Positions 24,440-39,263 of a DNA stretch of 64,000 bases are shown piece after piece (within the stretch, counting starts at the first letter, position 1; each line of letters begins with the position of its first letter). The notes beneath the pieces are model-generated. The model did not search any database, was not told where the DNA came from, and worked only from the letters and a program-made list of their open reading frames with translations. Source of the DNA: Phylloscopus collybita (taxonomy: Eukaryota; Chordata; Aves; Passeriformes; Phylloscopidae); the NCBI GenBank assembly GCA_027886175.1, contig JAJNNQ010000027.1:11112001-11176000 (forward strand). The letters are read 5' to 3'. The position numbers were made by a program, and so were the translations under genes.

Positions 24440-25495
24440 TGGGTTTTTACTAGGCATAAGCCCAGTGGCAGGCACATAGCATTAGACACAAACGGTGGCC
24501 CATTTCCATGGGAAAAGAAAGTCTCCACCCCACGGTCCTGATGTCAGTTTTTAGGAGGCCTTTGGCACTACGAGGGCAGACAAACGTCCACGTGGTTGTA
24601 GATTGCACCTGGGAGATATCCTCATTTGTATAGAACTTTAGTGGAATTTTAGTAGGCATAAGCCCAGTGGCTGGCAGACAGCATTAGACACGAACGATGG
24701 CTCATTTCTATGGGAAACCAAAGTCTCCACCCCACGTTCCTGATGTCAGTTTTTAGGAGGCCTTTGGCACTACGAGGGCAGACAAACGTCCACGTGGTTG
24801 TAGATTGCACCTGGGAGATATCCTCATTTGTATGGACCTTCAGCACTCATAACCACAGTGGCAGGCAGACAGCATTAGAAACGAACGGTGGTCCTTTTCC
24901 ATGGGAAACCAAAGTCTCCGCCCTAGGTTCCTGATGTCAATTTGTAGGAAGCCTTTGGCTCACCATGGGCAGACAAACTTCCATCTGGTGGTAGATTGCA
25001 CCTGGGAGATATTCTCATTTGTATGGAATTTTAGAGGAATTTTAGTAGGCAGAATCCCAGCGGCAGGCAGGCAGAATTAGACATGAATAGTGGCCCATTT
25101 CCATGGGAAACCAAAGTCTCCACCCCAGGTTCCTGATGTCATTTTTTAGGAGGCCTCTGGCACTACAAGAGGAGACTAACTTCCAACTGGTGGCATATTG
25201 CATCTGGGAGATACCCTCATTTGTATGTAATTTTAGTAGCCATAAGCCCAGTAGCAGGCAGACAGCATAAGATACGAACGGTGACCCTTTTCCTTGGGAA
25301 ACCAAAGTCTCCGCCCCAGGTTCCTGATGTCAATTTGTAGGAAGCCTTTGGCTCTACAGGGGCAGACAAACTTCTATCTGGTGGTAGATTGCACCTGGGA
25401 GACATCCTCATTTGTAAGGAATTTTAGTGGTATTTTAATAGGCAGAAGCCTAGTGGCAGGAACACATCATTAGACACAAACGCTGGCCCATTTCC

Positions 25496-28400
25496 ATGGG
25501 AAACCAAAGTCTCCACTCCAGGTTCCTGGTGTCAGTTTGGAGGAGGCCTTTGGCACTACGAAGGCAGACAAACTTCCATCTGGTGGTAGATTGCCCCTGG
25601 GAAATACCCTCATTTCTATGGAACTTCAGCAGTCATAACCTCAGTGCCAGGCAGACAGCATTAGACAGGAACGGTGGTCCTTTTCCATGGGAAACCAAAG
25701 TCTCCACCCTCGGTTCCTGATGGCAGTTTGTAGGAGGCCTTTGGAAACACAAGGGCAGAGAAAGGTCCATCTGGTGTTTGATTGCACCTGGCAGATATTC
25801 TCATTTGTATGGAATTGTAGTGGAATTTTAGTAGGCATAAGCCCAGCGGTTGGCAGACAGAATTAGACATGAATAGTGGCCCATTTCCATGGGAAACCAA
25901 AGTCTCCACCCCAGGTTCCTGATGTCATTTTCTAGGAGGCCTCTGGCACTACAAGAGGAGACAAACTTCCAACTGGTGGCATATTGCATCTGGGAGATAT
26001 CCTCATTTGTATGTAATTTTAGTAGCCATAAGCCCAGTGGCAGGCAGACAGCATTAGACACTAACGGTGGCCCTTTTCCATGGGAAACCAAAGTCTCCAC
26101 CCCAGGTTCCTGATATCAATTTGTAGGAAGCCTTTGGCACTACAGGGCAGACAAACTTCCATGTGGTAGTAGATTGCACCTGGGAGACATCCTCATTTGT
26201 ATGGAATTTTAGTGGGATTTTAATAGGCAGAAGCCTAGTGGCAGGCACACAGCATTAGACACGAACGCTGGCCCATTTCCATGGGAAACCAAAGTCTCCA
26301 CCCCACGGTCCTGATGTCAGTTTGTAAGAGGCCTTTGGCACTAAAAGGGCAGAAAAAGTTCCATCTGATGGTTGATTGCATCGAGGAGATATCCTCATTT
26401 GTATGGAATTTCAGCAGACAGAAGCCCAGTGGCAGGCAGACAGCATTAGACACAAACGGTGCCCCTTTCCCATGGGAAACCAAAGTCTCCACCCCACGTT
26501 CCTGATGTCAGTTTGTAAGAGGCGTTTGGAGCTACAAGGGCAGAAAAACTTCCATCTGGTGGTAGATTGCACCTGGGAGATATCCTAATTTCCATGGAAT
26601 TTTAGTGGAATTTTAGTAGGAAGAAGCCCAGTGGCAGGCACATAGCATTAGACACAAACGGTGGCCCATTTCCATGGGAAAAGTAGAGTCTCCACCCCAC
26701 GTTCCTGATGTCAGTTTTTAGGAGGGCTTTGGCACTACAAGGGCAGAGAAACTTCCATCTGGTTGTAGATTGCACCTGAGAGATATCCTCATTTCTATAG
26801 AATTTTAGTGGAATTTTAGTAGGCATAAGCCCAGTGGCTGGCAGACAGCATTAGACACAAACGGTGGCCCATTTCCTTGGGAAACCAAAGTCTCCACCCC
26901 ACGTTCCTGATGTCAGTTCTTAGGAGGCCTTTGGCACTATGAGGGCAGACAAACTTCCACCTGGTGGTAGATTGCACCTGGGAGACATCCTCATTTGTAT
27001 GGAATTTTAGTGGGATTTTAATAGGCAGAAGCCTAGTGGCATGCACAAGTCATTAGGCACGAACGCTGGCCCATTTCCATGGGAAACCAAAGTCTCCACT
27101 CCAGGTTCCTGGTGTCAGTTTGGAGGAGGCCTTTGGCACTACGAAGGCAGACAAACTTCCATCTGGTGGTAGATTGCTCCTGGGAAATACCCTCATTTCT
27201 ATGGAACTTCAGCAGTCATAACCTCAATGCCAGGCAGACAGCATTAGACAGGAACGGTGGTCCTTTTCCATGGGAAACCAAAGTCTCCACCCTAGGTTCC
27301 TGATGGCAGTTTGTAGGAGGCCTTTGGAAACACAAGGGCAGAGAAAGGTCCATCTGGTGTTTGATTGCACCTGGTAGATATTCTCATTTGTATGGAATTG
27401 TAGTGGAATTTTAGTAGGCATAAGCCCAGCGGCAGGCAGACAGAATTAGACATGAATAGTGGCCCATTTCCATGGGAAACCAAAGTCTCCACCCCAGGTT
27501 CCTGATGTCATTTTCTAGGAGGCCTCTGGCACTACAAGAGGAGACAAACTTCCAACTGGTGGCATATTGCATCTGGGAGATATCCTCATTTGTATGGAAT
27601 TTTACTAGGCATAAGCCCAGTGGCAGGCACATAGCATTACACATAAACGGTGGCCCATTTCCATGGGAAAACAAAGTCTCCACCCCACGGTCCTGATGTC
27701 AGTTTTTAGGAGGCCTTTGGCACTACGAGGGCAGACAAACGTCCACGTGGTTGTAGATTGCACCTGGGAGATATCCTCATTTATATAGAATTTTAGTGGA
27801 ATTTTAGTAGGCGTAAGCCCAGTGGCTGGCAGACAGCATTAGACACAAACGGTGGCCCATTTCCTTGGGAAACCAAAGTCTCCACCCCACGTTCCTGATG
27901 TCAGTTTTTAGGAGGCCTTTGGCACTACGAGGGCAGACAAACGTCCACGTGGTTGTAGATTGCACCTGGGAGATATCCTCATTTGTATGGAACTTCAGCA
28001 GTCATAACCACAGTGGCAGGCAGACAGCATTAGAAACGAACGGTGGTCCTTTTCCATGGGAAACCAAAGTCTCCGCCCCAGGTTCCTGATGTCAATTTGT
28101 AGGAAGCCTTTGGCTCTACAGGGGCAGACAAACTTCTATCTGGTGGTAGATTGCACCTGGGAGACATCGTCATTTGTAAGGAATTTTAGTGGTATTTTAA
28201 TAGGCAGAAGCCTAGTGGCAGGAACACATCATTAGACACGAACGCTGGCCCATTTCCATGGGAAACCAAAGTCTCCACTCCAGGTTCCTGGTGTCAGTTT
28301 GGAGGAGGCCTTTGGCACTACGAAGGCAGACAAACTTCCATCTGGTGGTAGATTGCCCCTGGGAAATACCCTCATTTCTATGGAACTTCAGCAGTCATAA

Positions 28401-31400
28401 CCTCAGTGCCAGGCAGACAGCATTAGACAGGAACGGTGGTCCTTTTCCATGGGAAACCAAAGTCTCCACCCTCGGTTCCTGATGGCAGTTTGTAGGAGGC
28501 CTTTGGAAACACAAGGGCAGAGAAAGGTCCATCTGGTGTTTGATTGCACCTGGCAGATATTCTCATTTGTATGGAATTGTAGTGGAATTTTAGTAGGCAT
28601 AAGCCCAGCGGCAGGCAGACAGAATTAGACATGAATAGTGGCCCATTTCCATGGGAAACCAAAGTCTCCACCCCAGGTTCCTGATGTCATTTTCTAGGAG
28701 GCCTCTGGCACTACAAGAGGAGACAAACTTCCAACTGGTGGCATATTGCATCTGGGAGATATCCTCATTTGTATGTAATTTTAGTAGCCATAAGCCCAGT
28801 GGCAGGCAGACAGCATTAGACACTAACGGTGGCCCTTTTCCATGGGAAACCAAAGTCTCCACCCCAGGTTCCTGATATCAATTTGTAGGAAGCCTTTGGC
28901 ACTACAGGGCAGACAAACTTCCATGTGGTAGTAGATTGCACCTGGGAGACATCCTCATTTGTATGGAATTTTAGTGGGATTTTAATAGGCAGAAGCCTAG
29001 TGGCAGGCACACAGCATTAGACACGAACGCTGGCCCATTTCCATGGGAAACCAAAGTCTCCACCCCACGGTCCTGATGTCAGTTTGTAAGAGGCCTTTGG
29101 CACTAAAAGGGCAGAAAAAGTTCCATCTGATGGTTGATTGCATCGAGGAGATATCCTCATTTGTATGGAATTTCAGCAGACAGAAGCCCAGTGGCAGGCA
29201 GACAGCATTAGACACGAACGGTGCCCCTTTCCCATGGGAAACCAAAGTCTCCACCCCACGTTCCTGATGTCAGTTTGTAAGAGGCGTTTGGAGCTACAAG
29301 GGCAGAAAAACTTCCATCTGGTGGTAGATTGCACCTGGGAGATATCCTAATTTCCATGGAATTTTAGTGGAATTTTAGTAGGAAGAAGCCCAGTGGCAGG
29401 CACATAGCATTAGACACAAACGGTGGCCCATTTCCATGGGAAAAGTAGAGTCTCCACCCCACGTTCCTGATGTCAGTTTTTAGGAGGGCTTTGGCACTAC
29501 AAGGGCAGAGAAACTTCCATCTGGTTGTAGATTGCACCTGAGAGATATCCTCATTTCTATAGAATTTTAGTGGAATTTTAGTAGGCATAAGCCCAGTGGC
29601 TGGCAGACAGCATTAGACACAAACGGTGGCCCATTTCCTTGGGAAACCAAAGTCTCCACCCCACGTTCCTGATGTCAGTTCTTAGGAGGCCTTTGGCACT
29701 ATGAGGGCAGACAAACTTCCACCTGGTGGTAGATTGCACCTGGGAGACATCCTCATTTGTATGGAATTTTAGTGGGATTTTAATAGGCAGAAGCCTAGTG
29801 GCATGCACAAGTCATTAGGCACGAACGCTGGCCCATTTCCATGGGAAACCAAAGTCTCCACTCCAGGTTCCTGGTGTCAGTTTGGAGGAGGCCTTTGGCA
29901 CTACGAAGGCAGACAAACTTCCATCTGGTGGTAGATTGCTCCTGGGAAATACCCTCATTTCTATGGAACTTCAGCAGTCATAACCTCAATGCCAGGCAGA
30001 CAGCATTAGACAGGAACGGTGGTCCTTTTCCATGGGAAACCAAAGTCTCCACCCTAGGTTCCTGATGGCAGTTTGTAGGAGGCCTTTGGAAACACAAGGG
30101 CAGAGAAAGGTCCATCTGGTGTTTGATTGCACCTGGCAGATATTCTCATTTGTATGGAATTGTAGTGGAATTTTAGTAGGCATAAGCCCAGCGGCAGGCA
30201 GACAGAATTAGACATGAATAGTGGCCCATTTCCATGGGAAACCAAAGTCTCCACCCCAGGTTCCTGATGTCATTTTCTAGGAGGCCTCTGGCACTACAAG
30301 AGGAGACAAACTTCCAACTGGTGGCATATTGCATCTGGGAGATATCCTCATTTGTATGTAATTTTAGTAGCCATAAGCCCAGTGGCAGGCAGACAGCATT
30401 AGACACTAACGGTGGCCCTTTTCCATGGGAAACCAAAGTCTCCACCCCAGGTTCCTGATATCAATTTGTAGGAAGCCTTTGGCACTACAGGGCAGACAAA
30501 CTTCCATGTGGTAGTAGATTGCACCTGGGAGACATCCTCATTTGTATGGAATTTTAGTGGGATTTTAATAGGCAGAAGCCTAGTGGCAGGCACACAGCAT
30601 TAGACACGAACGCTGGCCCATTTCCATGGGAAACCAAAGTCTCCACCCCACGGTCCTGATGTCAGTTTGTAAGAGGCCTTTGGCACTAAAAGGGCAGAAA
30701 AAGTTCCATCTGATGGTTGATTGCATCGAGGAGATATCCTCATTTGTATGGAATTTCAGCAGACAGAAGCCCAGTGGCAGGCAGACAGCATTAGACACAA
30801 ACGGTGCCCCTTTCCCATGGGAAACCAAAGTCTCCACCCCACGTTCCTGATGTCAGTTTGTAAGAGGCGTTTGGAGCTACAAGGGCAGAAAAACTTCCAT
30901 CTGGTGGTAGATTGCACCTGGGAGATATCCTAATTTCCATGGAATTTTAGTGGAATTTTAGTAGGAAGAAGCCCAGTGGCAGGCACATAGCATTAGACAC
31001 AAACGGTGGCCCATTTCCATGGGAAAAGTAGAGTCTCCACCCCACGTTCCTGATGTCAGTTTTTAGGAGGGCTTTGGCACTACAAGGGCAGAGAAACTTC
31101 CATCTGGTTGTAGATTGCACCTGAGAGATATCCTCATTTCTATAGAATTTTAGTGGAATTTTAGTAGGCATAAGCCCAGTGGCTGGCAGACAGCATTAGA
31201 CACAAACGGTGGCCCATTTCCTTGGGAAACCAAAGTCTCCACCCCACGTTCCTGATGTCAGTTCTTAGGAGGCCTTTGGCACTATGAGGGCAGACAAACT
31301 TCCACCTGGTGGTAGATTGCACCTGGGAGACATCCTCATTTGTATGGAATTTTAGTGGGATTTTAATAGGCAGAAGCCTAGTGGCATGCACAAGTCATTA

Positions 31401-32602
31401 GGCACGAACGCTGGCCCATTTCCATGGGAAACCAAAGTCTCCACTCCAGGTTCCTGGTGTCAGTTTGGAGGAGGCCTTTGGCACTACGAAGGCAGACAAA
31501 CTTCCATCTGGTGGTAGATTGCTCCTGGGAAATACCCTCATTTCTATGGAACTTCAGCAGTCATAACCTCAATGCCAGGCAGACAGCATTAGACAGGAAC
31601 GGTGGTCCTTTTCCATGGGAAACCAAAGTCTCCACCCTAGGTTCCTGATGGCAGTTTGTAGGAGGCCTTTGGAAACACAAGGGCAGAGAAAGGTCCATCT
31701 GGTGTTTGATTGCACCTGGTAGATATTCTCATTTGTATGGAATTGTAGTGGAATTTTAGTAGGCATAAGCCCAGCGGCAGGCAGACAGAATTAGACATGA
31801 ATAGTGGCCCATTTCCATGGGAAACCAAAGTCTCCACCCCAGGTTCCTGATGTCATTTTCTAGGAGGCCTCTGGCACTACAAGAGGAGACAAACTTCCAA
31901 CTGGTGGCATATTGCATCTGGGAGATATCCTCATTTGTATGGAATTTTACTAGGCATAAGCCCAGTGGCAGGCACATAGCATTACACATAAACGGTGGCC
32001 CATTTCCATGGGAAAACAAAGTCTCCACCCCACGGTCCTGATGTCAGTTTTTAGGAGGCCTTTGGCACTACGAGGGCAGACAAACGTCCACGTGGTTGTA
32101 GATTGCACCTGGGAGATATCCTCATTTATATAGAATTTTAGTGGAATTTTAGTAGGCGTAAGCCCAGTGGCTGGCAGACAGCATTAGACACAAACGGTGG
32201 CCCATTTCCTTGGGAAACCAAAGTCTCCACCCCACGTTCCTGATGTCAGTTTTTAGGAGGCCTTTGGCACTACGAGGGCAGACAAACGTCCACGTGGTTG
32301 TAGATTGCACCTGGGAGATATCCTCATTTGTATGGAACTTCAGCAGTCATAACCACAGTGGCAGGCAGACAGCATTAGAAACGAACGGTGGTCCTTTTCC
32401 ATGGGAAACCAAAGTCTCCGCCCCAGGTTCCTGATGTCAATTTGTAGGAAGCCTTTGGCTCTACAGGGGCAGACAAACTTCTATCTGGTGGTAGATTGCA
32501 CCTGGGAGACATCCTCATTTGTAAGGAATTTTAGTGGTATTTTAATAGGCAGAAGCCTAGTGGCAGGAACACATCATTAGACACGAACGCTGGCCCATTT
32601 CC
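25496..32602 (+). repeat. Short HOR units in the order X-Y-X-X-Y (X = 1583 bp, Y = 1179 bp)
   Basis: X units start at 25496, 28258 and 29841; Y units start at 27079 and 31424. Three X plus two Y add up to exactly the 7107 bp observed. Y begins like X and then moves to two dimers marked by a tactaggcataagccc variant and a gacaaacgtccacgtggttg variant. Corresponding units are almost identical; P/S and LS/LN changes at the marker monomer tell the copies apart. Confidence 0.9.
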
Positions 32603-35600
32603 ATGGGAAACCAAAGTCTCCACTCCAGGTTCCTGGTGTCAGTTTGGAGGAGGCCTTTGGCACTACGAAGGCAGACAAACTTCCATCTGGTGGTAGATTG
32701 CCCCTGGGAAATACCCTCATTTCTATGGAACTTCAGCAGTCATAACCTCAGTGCCAGGCAGACAGCATTAGACAGGAACGGTGGTCCTTTTCCATGGGAA
32801 ACCAAAGTCTCCACCCTCGGTTCCTGATGGCAGTTTGTAGGAGGCCTTTGGAAACACAAGGGCAGAGAAAGGTCCATCTGGTGTTTGATTGCACCTGGCA
32901 GATATTCTCATTTGTATGGAATTGTAGTGGAATTTTAGTAGGCATAAGCCCAGCGGCAGGCAGACAGAATTAGACATGAATAGTGGCCCATTTCCATGGG
33001 AAACCAAAGTCTCCACCCCAGGTTCCTGATGTCATTTTCTAGGAGGCCTCTGGCACTACAAGAGGAGACAAACTTCCAACTGGTGGCATATTGCATCTGG
33101 GAGATATCCTCATTTGTATGTAATTTTAGTAGCCATAAGCCCAGTGGCAGGCAGACAGCATTAGACACTAACGGTGGCCCTTTTCCATGGGAAACCAAAG
33201 TCTCCACCCCAGGTTCCTGATATCAATTTGTAGGAAGCCTTTGGCACTACAGGGCAGACAAACTTCCATGTGGTAGTAGATTGCACCTGGGAGACATCCT
33301 CATTTGTATGGAATTTTAGTGGGATTTTAATAGGCAGAAGCCTAGTGGCAGGCACACAGCATTAGACACGAACGCTGGCCCATTTCCATGGGAAACCAAA
33401 GTCTCCACCCCACGGTCCTGATGTCAGTTTGTAAGAGGCCTTTGGCACTAAAAGGGCAGAAAAAGTTCCATCTGATGGTTGATTGCATCGAGGAGATATC
33501 CTCATTTGTATGGAATTTCAGCAGACAGAAGCCCAGTGGCAGGCAGACAGCATTAGACACGAACGGTGCCCCTTTCCCATGGGAAACCAAAGTCTCCACC
33601 CCACGTTCCTGATGTCAGTTTGTAAGAGGCGTTTGGAGCTACAAGGGCAGAAAAACTTCCATCTGGTGGTAGATTGCACCTGGGAGATATCCTAATTTCC
33701 ATGGAATTTTAGTGGAATTTTAGTAGGAAGAAGCCCAGTGGCAGGCACATAGCATTAGACACAAACGGTGGCCCATTTCCATGGGAAAAGTAGAGTCTCC
33801 ACCCCACGTTCCTGATGTCAGTTTTTAGGAGGGCTTTGGCACTACAAGGGCAGAGAAACTTCCATCTGGTTGTAGATTGCACCTGAGAGATATCCTCATT
33901 TCTATAGAATTTTAGTGGAATTTTAGTAGGCATAAGCCCAGTGGCTGGCAGACAGCATTAGACACAAACGGTGGCCCATTTCCTTGGGAAACCAAAGTCT
34001 CCACCCCACGTTCCTGATGTCAGTTCTTAGGAGGCCTTTGGCACTATGAGGGCAGACAAACTTCCACCTGGTGGTAGATTACACCTGGGAGATATCCTCA
34101 TTTGTATGGAATTTGAGTGGAATTTTAGTAGGCAGAATCCCAGCGGCAGGCAGACAGAATTAGACATGAATAGTGGCCCATTTCCATGGGAAACCAAAGT
34201 CTCCACCCCAGGTTCCTGATGTCATTTTTTAGGAGGCCTCTGGCACTACAAGAGGGGACAAACTTCCAACTGGTGGCATATTGCATCTGGGATATATCCT
34301 CATTTGTGAGGAATTTCAGCAGGCATAACCCCAGTGACAGGCAGACAGCCTTAGACACGAAGAGTGGCCCTTTTCCGTGGGAAACCAAAACCTCCAGCCC
34401 ATGTTGCAAATGTCACTTTGTAGGAGGCGTTTTCCAATATAAGGGCAGAGAAACTTCCATCTGGTGGTAGATTACACCTGAGAGATATCCTCATTTCTAT
34501 TGAATTTTAGTGCAATTTTAGTAGGAAGAAGCCCAGTGGCAGGCAGACAGCATTAAACACGAACAATGGCCCATTTCTATGGGAAACCAAAGTCTCCACC
34601 CCACGTTCCTGATGTCCGTTTCTAGAAGGCCTTTGGAACGACAAGGGCAGACAAACTTCCGTCTGGTGGTTGATTGCATCGTGGAGATATCCTCATTTGT
34701 ATGGAATTTCAGCAGGTAGAAGCCCAGTGGCAGGCAGATACCATTAGACATGAACGGTGGCCCCTTTCCCATGGGCAGCCAAAAATCTCCAGGCCACGTT
34801 CCTGATGTCAGGTTTTAGGAGGCCTTTGGCACTACAAGGGCAAACAAACTTCCGTCTGGTGGCTGATTACATCGGGGAGATATCCTCATTTGTATGGAAT
34901 TTCAGCAGGTAGAAGCCCAGTGGCAGGCAGAGAGACTTAGACACGTACGGTGGCCCTTTTCCATGGGAAAACAAACTCTCCAACCCAGCCTCCTGATGTC
35001 AGTTTTTAGGAGGCCTTTGGCATTAAAAGGGCAGACAAACTTCCATCTGGTGGGAAATTGCATTTGGGAGATATCCTCATTTGTAGGGAATTTTAGTCGG
35101 CATATGTCCACTGGCAGGCAGACAGCATTGAACAACAAAGGTGGCCCTTTTCCATGGGAAACCAATGCGTCCTCTCCAGATTCCTGATGTCAGTTTGTAT
35201 GAGGCCATTGGCTTTAGAAGGGCAGACAAACTTTCAACTGGTGGTAGACTCCATCTGGGAGATATCCTCATTTGTATGGGATTTTACTAGGCATAAGCCC
35301 AGTGGCAGGCACATAGCATTAGACACAAACCGTGGCCCATTTCCATGGGAAACCAAAGTCTCCACCGCACGTTCCTGATGTCAGTTTGTAGGAAGCCTTT
35401 GGCTCTACAGGGGCAGACAAACTTCCATCTGGTGGTAGATTGCACCTGGGAGACATCCTCATTTGTATGTAATTTTAGTACCCATAAGCCCAGTGGCAGG
35501 CAGACAACATTAGACACGAACGGTGGCCCTTTTCCATGGGAAACCAAAGTGTCCGCCCCAGGTTCCTGATGTCAATTTGTAGGAAGCCTTTGGCTCTACA

Positions 35601-38600
35601 GGGGCAGAGGAACTTCCATCTTGTGGTAGATTGCACCCGGGAGACATCCTCATTTGCATGGAAATTTAGTGGGATTTTAATAGGCAGAAGCCTAGTGGCA
35701 GGCACACATCATTAGACACGAACAATGGACCTTTTCCATGGGAAACCAAAGTCTCCACCTCACGTTGCTGATGTCAGTTTGTAGGAGGCCTTTGGACCTA
35801 CAAGGGCAGACGAACTTCCATCTGGTGGTAGATTGCACCTGGGAGATATGCACATTTGAATAGAATTTTAGTGGAATTTTAGTAGGCATAACCACAGTGC
35901 CAGGCAGACAGCATTAGACACGAACGGTGGCCCATTTCCCGGGGAAACCAAAGTCTCCATCCCACATGCCTGATATCAGTTTGGACGAGGCCTTTGGTAC
36001 TACAAGCGCAGACAAACTTCCAACTGGTGGTAGATTCCATGTGGGAGATATCCTCATTTGTGAGGAATTTCTGCAGGCATAACCCCAGTGGCAGGCAGAC
36101 AGCATTAGAAACGAACGGTGCCCCTTTTCCATGGGAAACCAATGTCTCCACCCCACGTTCCTGATGTCAGTTTTTAGGAGGCCTTTGGCACTACAAGGGC
36201 AGAGAAACTTCCATCTGGTTGTAGATTGTACCTGGGAGATATCCTCATTTCTATAGAATTTTAGTGGAATTTTAGTAGGCATAAGCCTAGTGGCTGTCAG
36301 ACAGCATTAGACACAAACGGTGGCCCATTTCTATGGGAAACCACAGTCTGCACCCCACGTTCCTGATGTCAGTTTTTAGGAGGCATTTGGCACTACGAGG
36401 GCAGACAAACTTCCACCTGGTGGTAGATTGCACCTGGGAGATATCCTCATTTTTATGGAACTTCAGCAGTCATAACCACAGTGCCAGGCAGACAGCATTA
36501 GACAGGAACAGTGGTCCTTTTCCTAGGGAAACCAAAGTCTCCACCCTAGGTTCCCGAGGGCAGTTTGTAGGAGACCTTTGGAAACACAAGGGCAGAGAAA
36601 CTTCCATCTGGTATTTGATTGCACCTGGGAGATATTCTCATTTGTATGGAATTTAAGTGGAATTTTAGTAGGCAGAATCCTAGCGGCAGGCAGACAGAAT
36701 TAGACATGAATAGTGGCCCATTTCCATGGGAAACCAAAGTCTCCACCCCAGGTTCCTGATGTCATTTTCTAGGAGGCCTCTGGCACTACAAGAGGAGGCA
36801 AACTTCCAACTGGTGGCGTATTGCATCTGGGAGATATCCTCATTTGTATGTAATTTTAGTAGCCATAAGCCCAGTGGCAGGCAGACAGCATTAGACACGA
36901 ACGGTGGCCCTTTTCCATGGGAAACCAAAGTGTCCGCCCCAGGTTACTGATGTCAATTTGTAGGAAGCCTTTGGCTCTACAGGGGCAGACAAACTTCCAT
37001 CTGGTGGTAGATTGCACCTGGGAGACATCCTCATTTGTATGGAATTTTAGTGGGATTTTAATAGGCAGAAGCCTAGTGGCATGCACAAGTCATTAGGCAC
37101 GAACGCTGGCCCATTTCCATGGGAAACCAAAGTCTCCACTCCAGGGTCCTGGTGTGAGTTTGTAGGAGGCCTTTGGCACTACAAGAGCAGACAAAGTTCC
37201 ATCTGGTGGTTGATTGCATCGAGGAGATATACTCATTTGTATGGAATTTCAGCAGGCAGAAGCCCAGTGGCAGGCAGACAGCATTAGACACAAACAATGG
37301 ACCTTTTCCATGGGAAACCAAAGTCTCCACCCCAGCTTCTTGATGTCAGTTTGTAGGAGGCCTTTGGCACTACGGGGGCAGACAAACTTCCACCCGGTGG
37401 GAGATTACACCTGGGAGGTATCCTCATTTTTATGGAACTTCAGCAGTCATAAACACAGTGCCAGGCAAAGAGCATTAGACAGGAACGGTGGTCCTTTTCC
37501 ATGGGAAACCAAATTCTCCACCATAGGTTCCTGATGGCAGTTTGTAGGAGGCCTTTGGCACTACAAGGGCAGAGAAACTTCCATCTGGTGTTAGGTTGTA
37601 GCTGGGAGATATACTCATTTGTATGGAATTTTAGTGGAATTTTAGTAGGCAGAATCCCAGCAGCAGGTAGATAGAATTAGACATGAATAGTGGCTCATTT
37701 CCATGGGAAACCAAAGTATCCATCCCCTGTTCCTGATGTCAGTCTGTAAGAGGCGATTGGAACTACAAGGGCAGAAAAAATTCCATCTGGTGGTAGATTG
37801 GACCTGGGAGATATCGCCATTTGTATGGAATTTTAGTGGTATTTTAGTAGGCAGAAGTCCAGCGGCAGGCAGACAGCATTACACACGAACGCTGCCCAAT
37901 ATCCATGGGAAACCAAAGTCTCCAACCCAGGCTCCTCATGTCAGTTTGTAGGAGGCCTTTGGCACTAAAAGGGCAGACAAACTTCCATCTGGTGGGAAAT
38001 TCCATTTGGGAGATATCCTCATATGTATGGAACTTTAGTAGGCATATGCCCACTGGCAGGCAGACAGCATTAGACAAGAACGGTGGCCCTTTTCCATGGA
38101 AAGACAAATTATCCATCCTATGTTCCTGATGTCAGTTTGAAGGAGGCCTTTGGCAATACAAGGGCAGAAAAACTTCCATCTGGTGGTTGATTGCATCGGG
38201 GAGATATGCTCATTTGTATGGGATTTCAGAAGGCAGAAGCCAAGTGGCACGCAGACAGCATTGGACAGGAACAGTGGCCCTTTTCCATGGGAAACCAAAA
38301 TCTCCACCCCACGTTGCTGATGTCTCATTGTAGGAGGCGTTTTCCAATATAAGGGCAGAGAAACTTCCATCTGGTTGTAGATTGCACCTGGGAGATATCC
38401 TCATTTCTATGGAATTTTAGTGGAATTTTAGTAGGAAGAAACCCAGTGGCAGGCAGACAGCATTAGACACGAACAATGGCCGTTCCTATGGGAAACCACA
38501 GTCTCCACCCCACGTTCCTGATGTCCGTTTCTAAGAGGCCTGTGGCACTACAAGGGCAGACAAACTTCCGCCTGGTGGCATATTGCATCTGGGAGATATC

Positions 38601-39263
38601 CTCATGTGTATGTAGTTTCAGTAGTCATAAACCCAGTGGCAAGGAGACAGCATTAAACACAAAGGGTGGCCCTTTTCCAATAGAAACCAAAGCGTTCTCT
38701 CCAGATTCCTGATGTCAGTTTGTAGGAGGCCGTTTGGCATTACAAAGGCAGACAAACTTTCAACTGGTGGTAGACTCCATCTGGGAGATATCCTCATTTG
38801 TATGGAATTTTACTAGGCATAAGCCCAGTGGCTGGCAGACGGCATTAGACACAAACGGTGGCCCATTTCCTTGGGAAACCAAAGTCTCCACCCCACGGTC
38901 CTGATGTCAGTTTTTAGGAGGCCTTTGGCACTACGAGGGCAGACAAACGTCCACGTGGTTGTAGATTGCACCTGGGAGATATCCTCATTTGTATGGAACT
39001 TCAGCAGTCATAACCACAGTGGCAGGCAGACAGCATTAGAAACGAACGGTGGTCCTTTTCCATGGGAAAACAAAGTCTCCGCCCCAGGTTCCTGATGTCA
39101 ATTTGTAGGAAGCCTTTGGCTCTACAGGGGCAGACAAACTTCTATCTGGTGGTAGATTGCACCTGGGAGACATCCTCATTTGTAAGGAATTTTAGTGGTA
39201 TTTTAATAGGCAGAAGCCTAGTGGCAGGAACACATCATTAGACACAAACGCTGGCCCATTTCC
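32603..39263 (+). repeat. Long HOR copy 1 (6661 bp, about 34 monomers)
   Basis: Starts with about 1.47 kb of X-type sequence, then leaves X at about 34080, where agattacacctgggagatatcc replaces the X continuation. It runs through about 24 further monomers and ends with the last Y-type dimer at 38871. It is the reference for the other long copies. Confidence 0.9.
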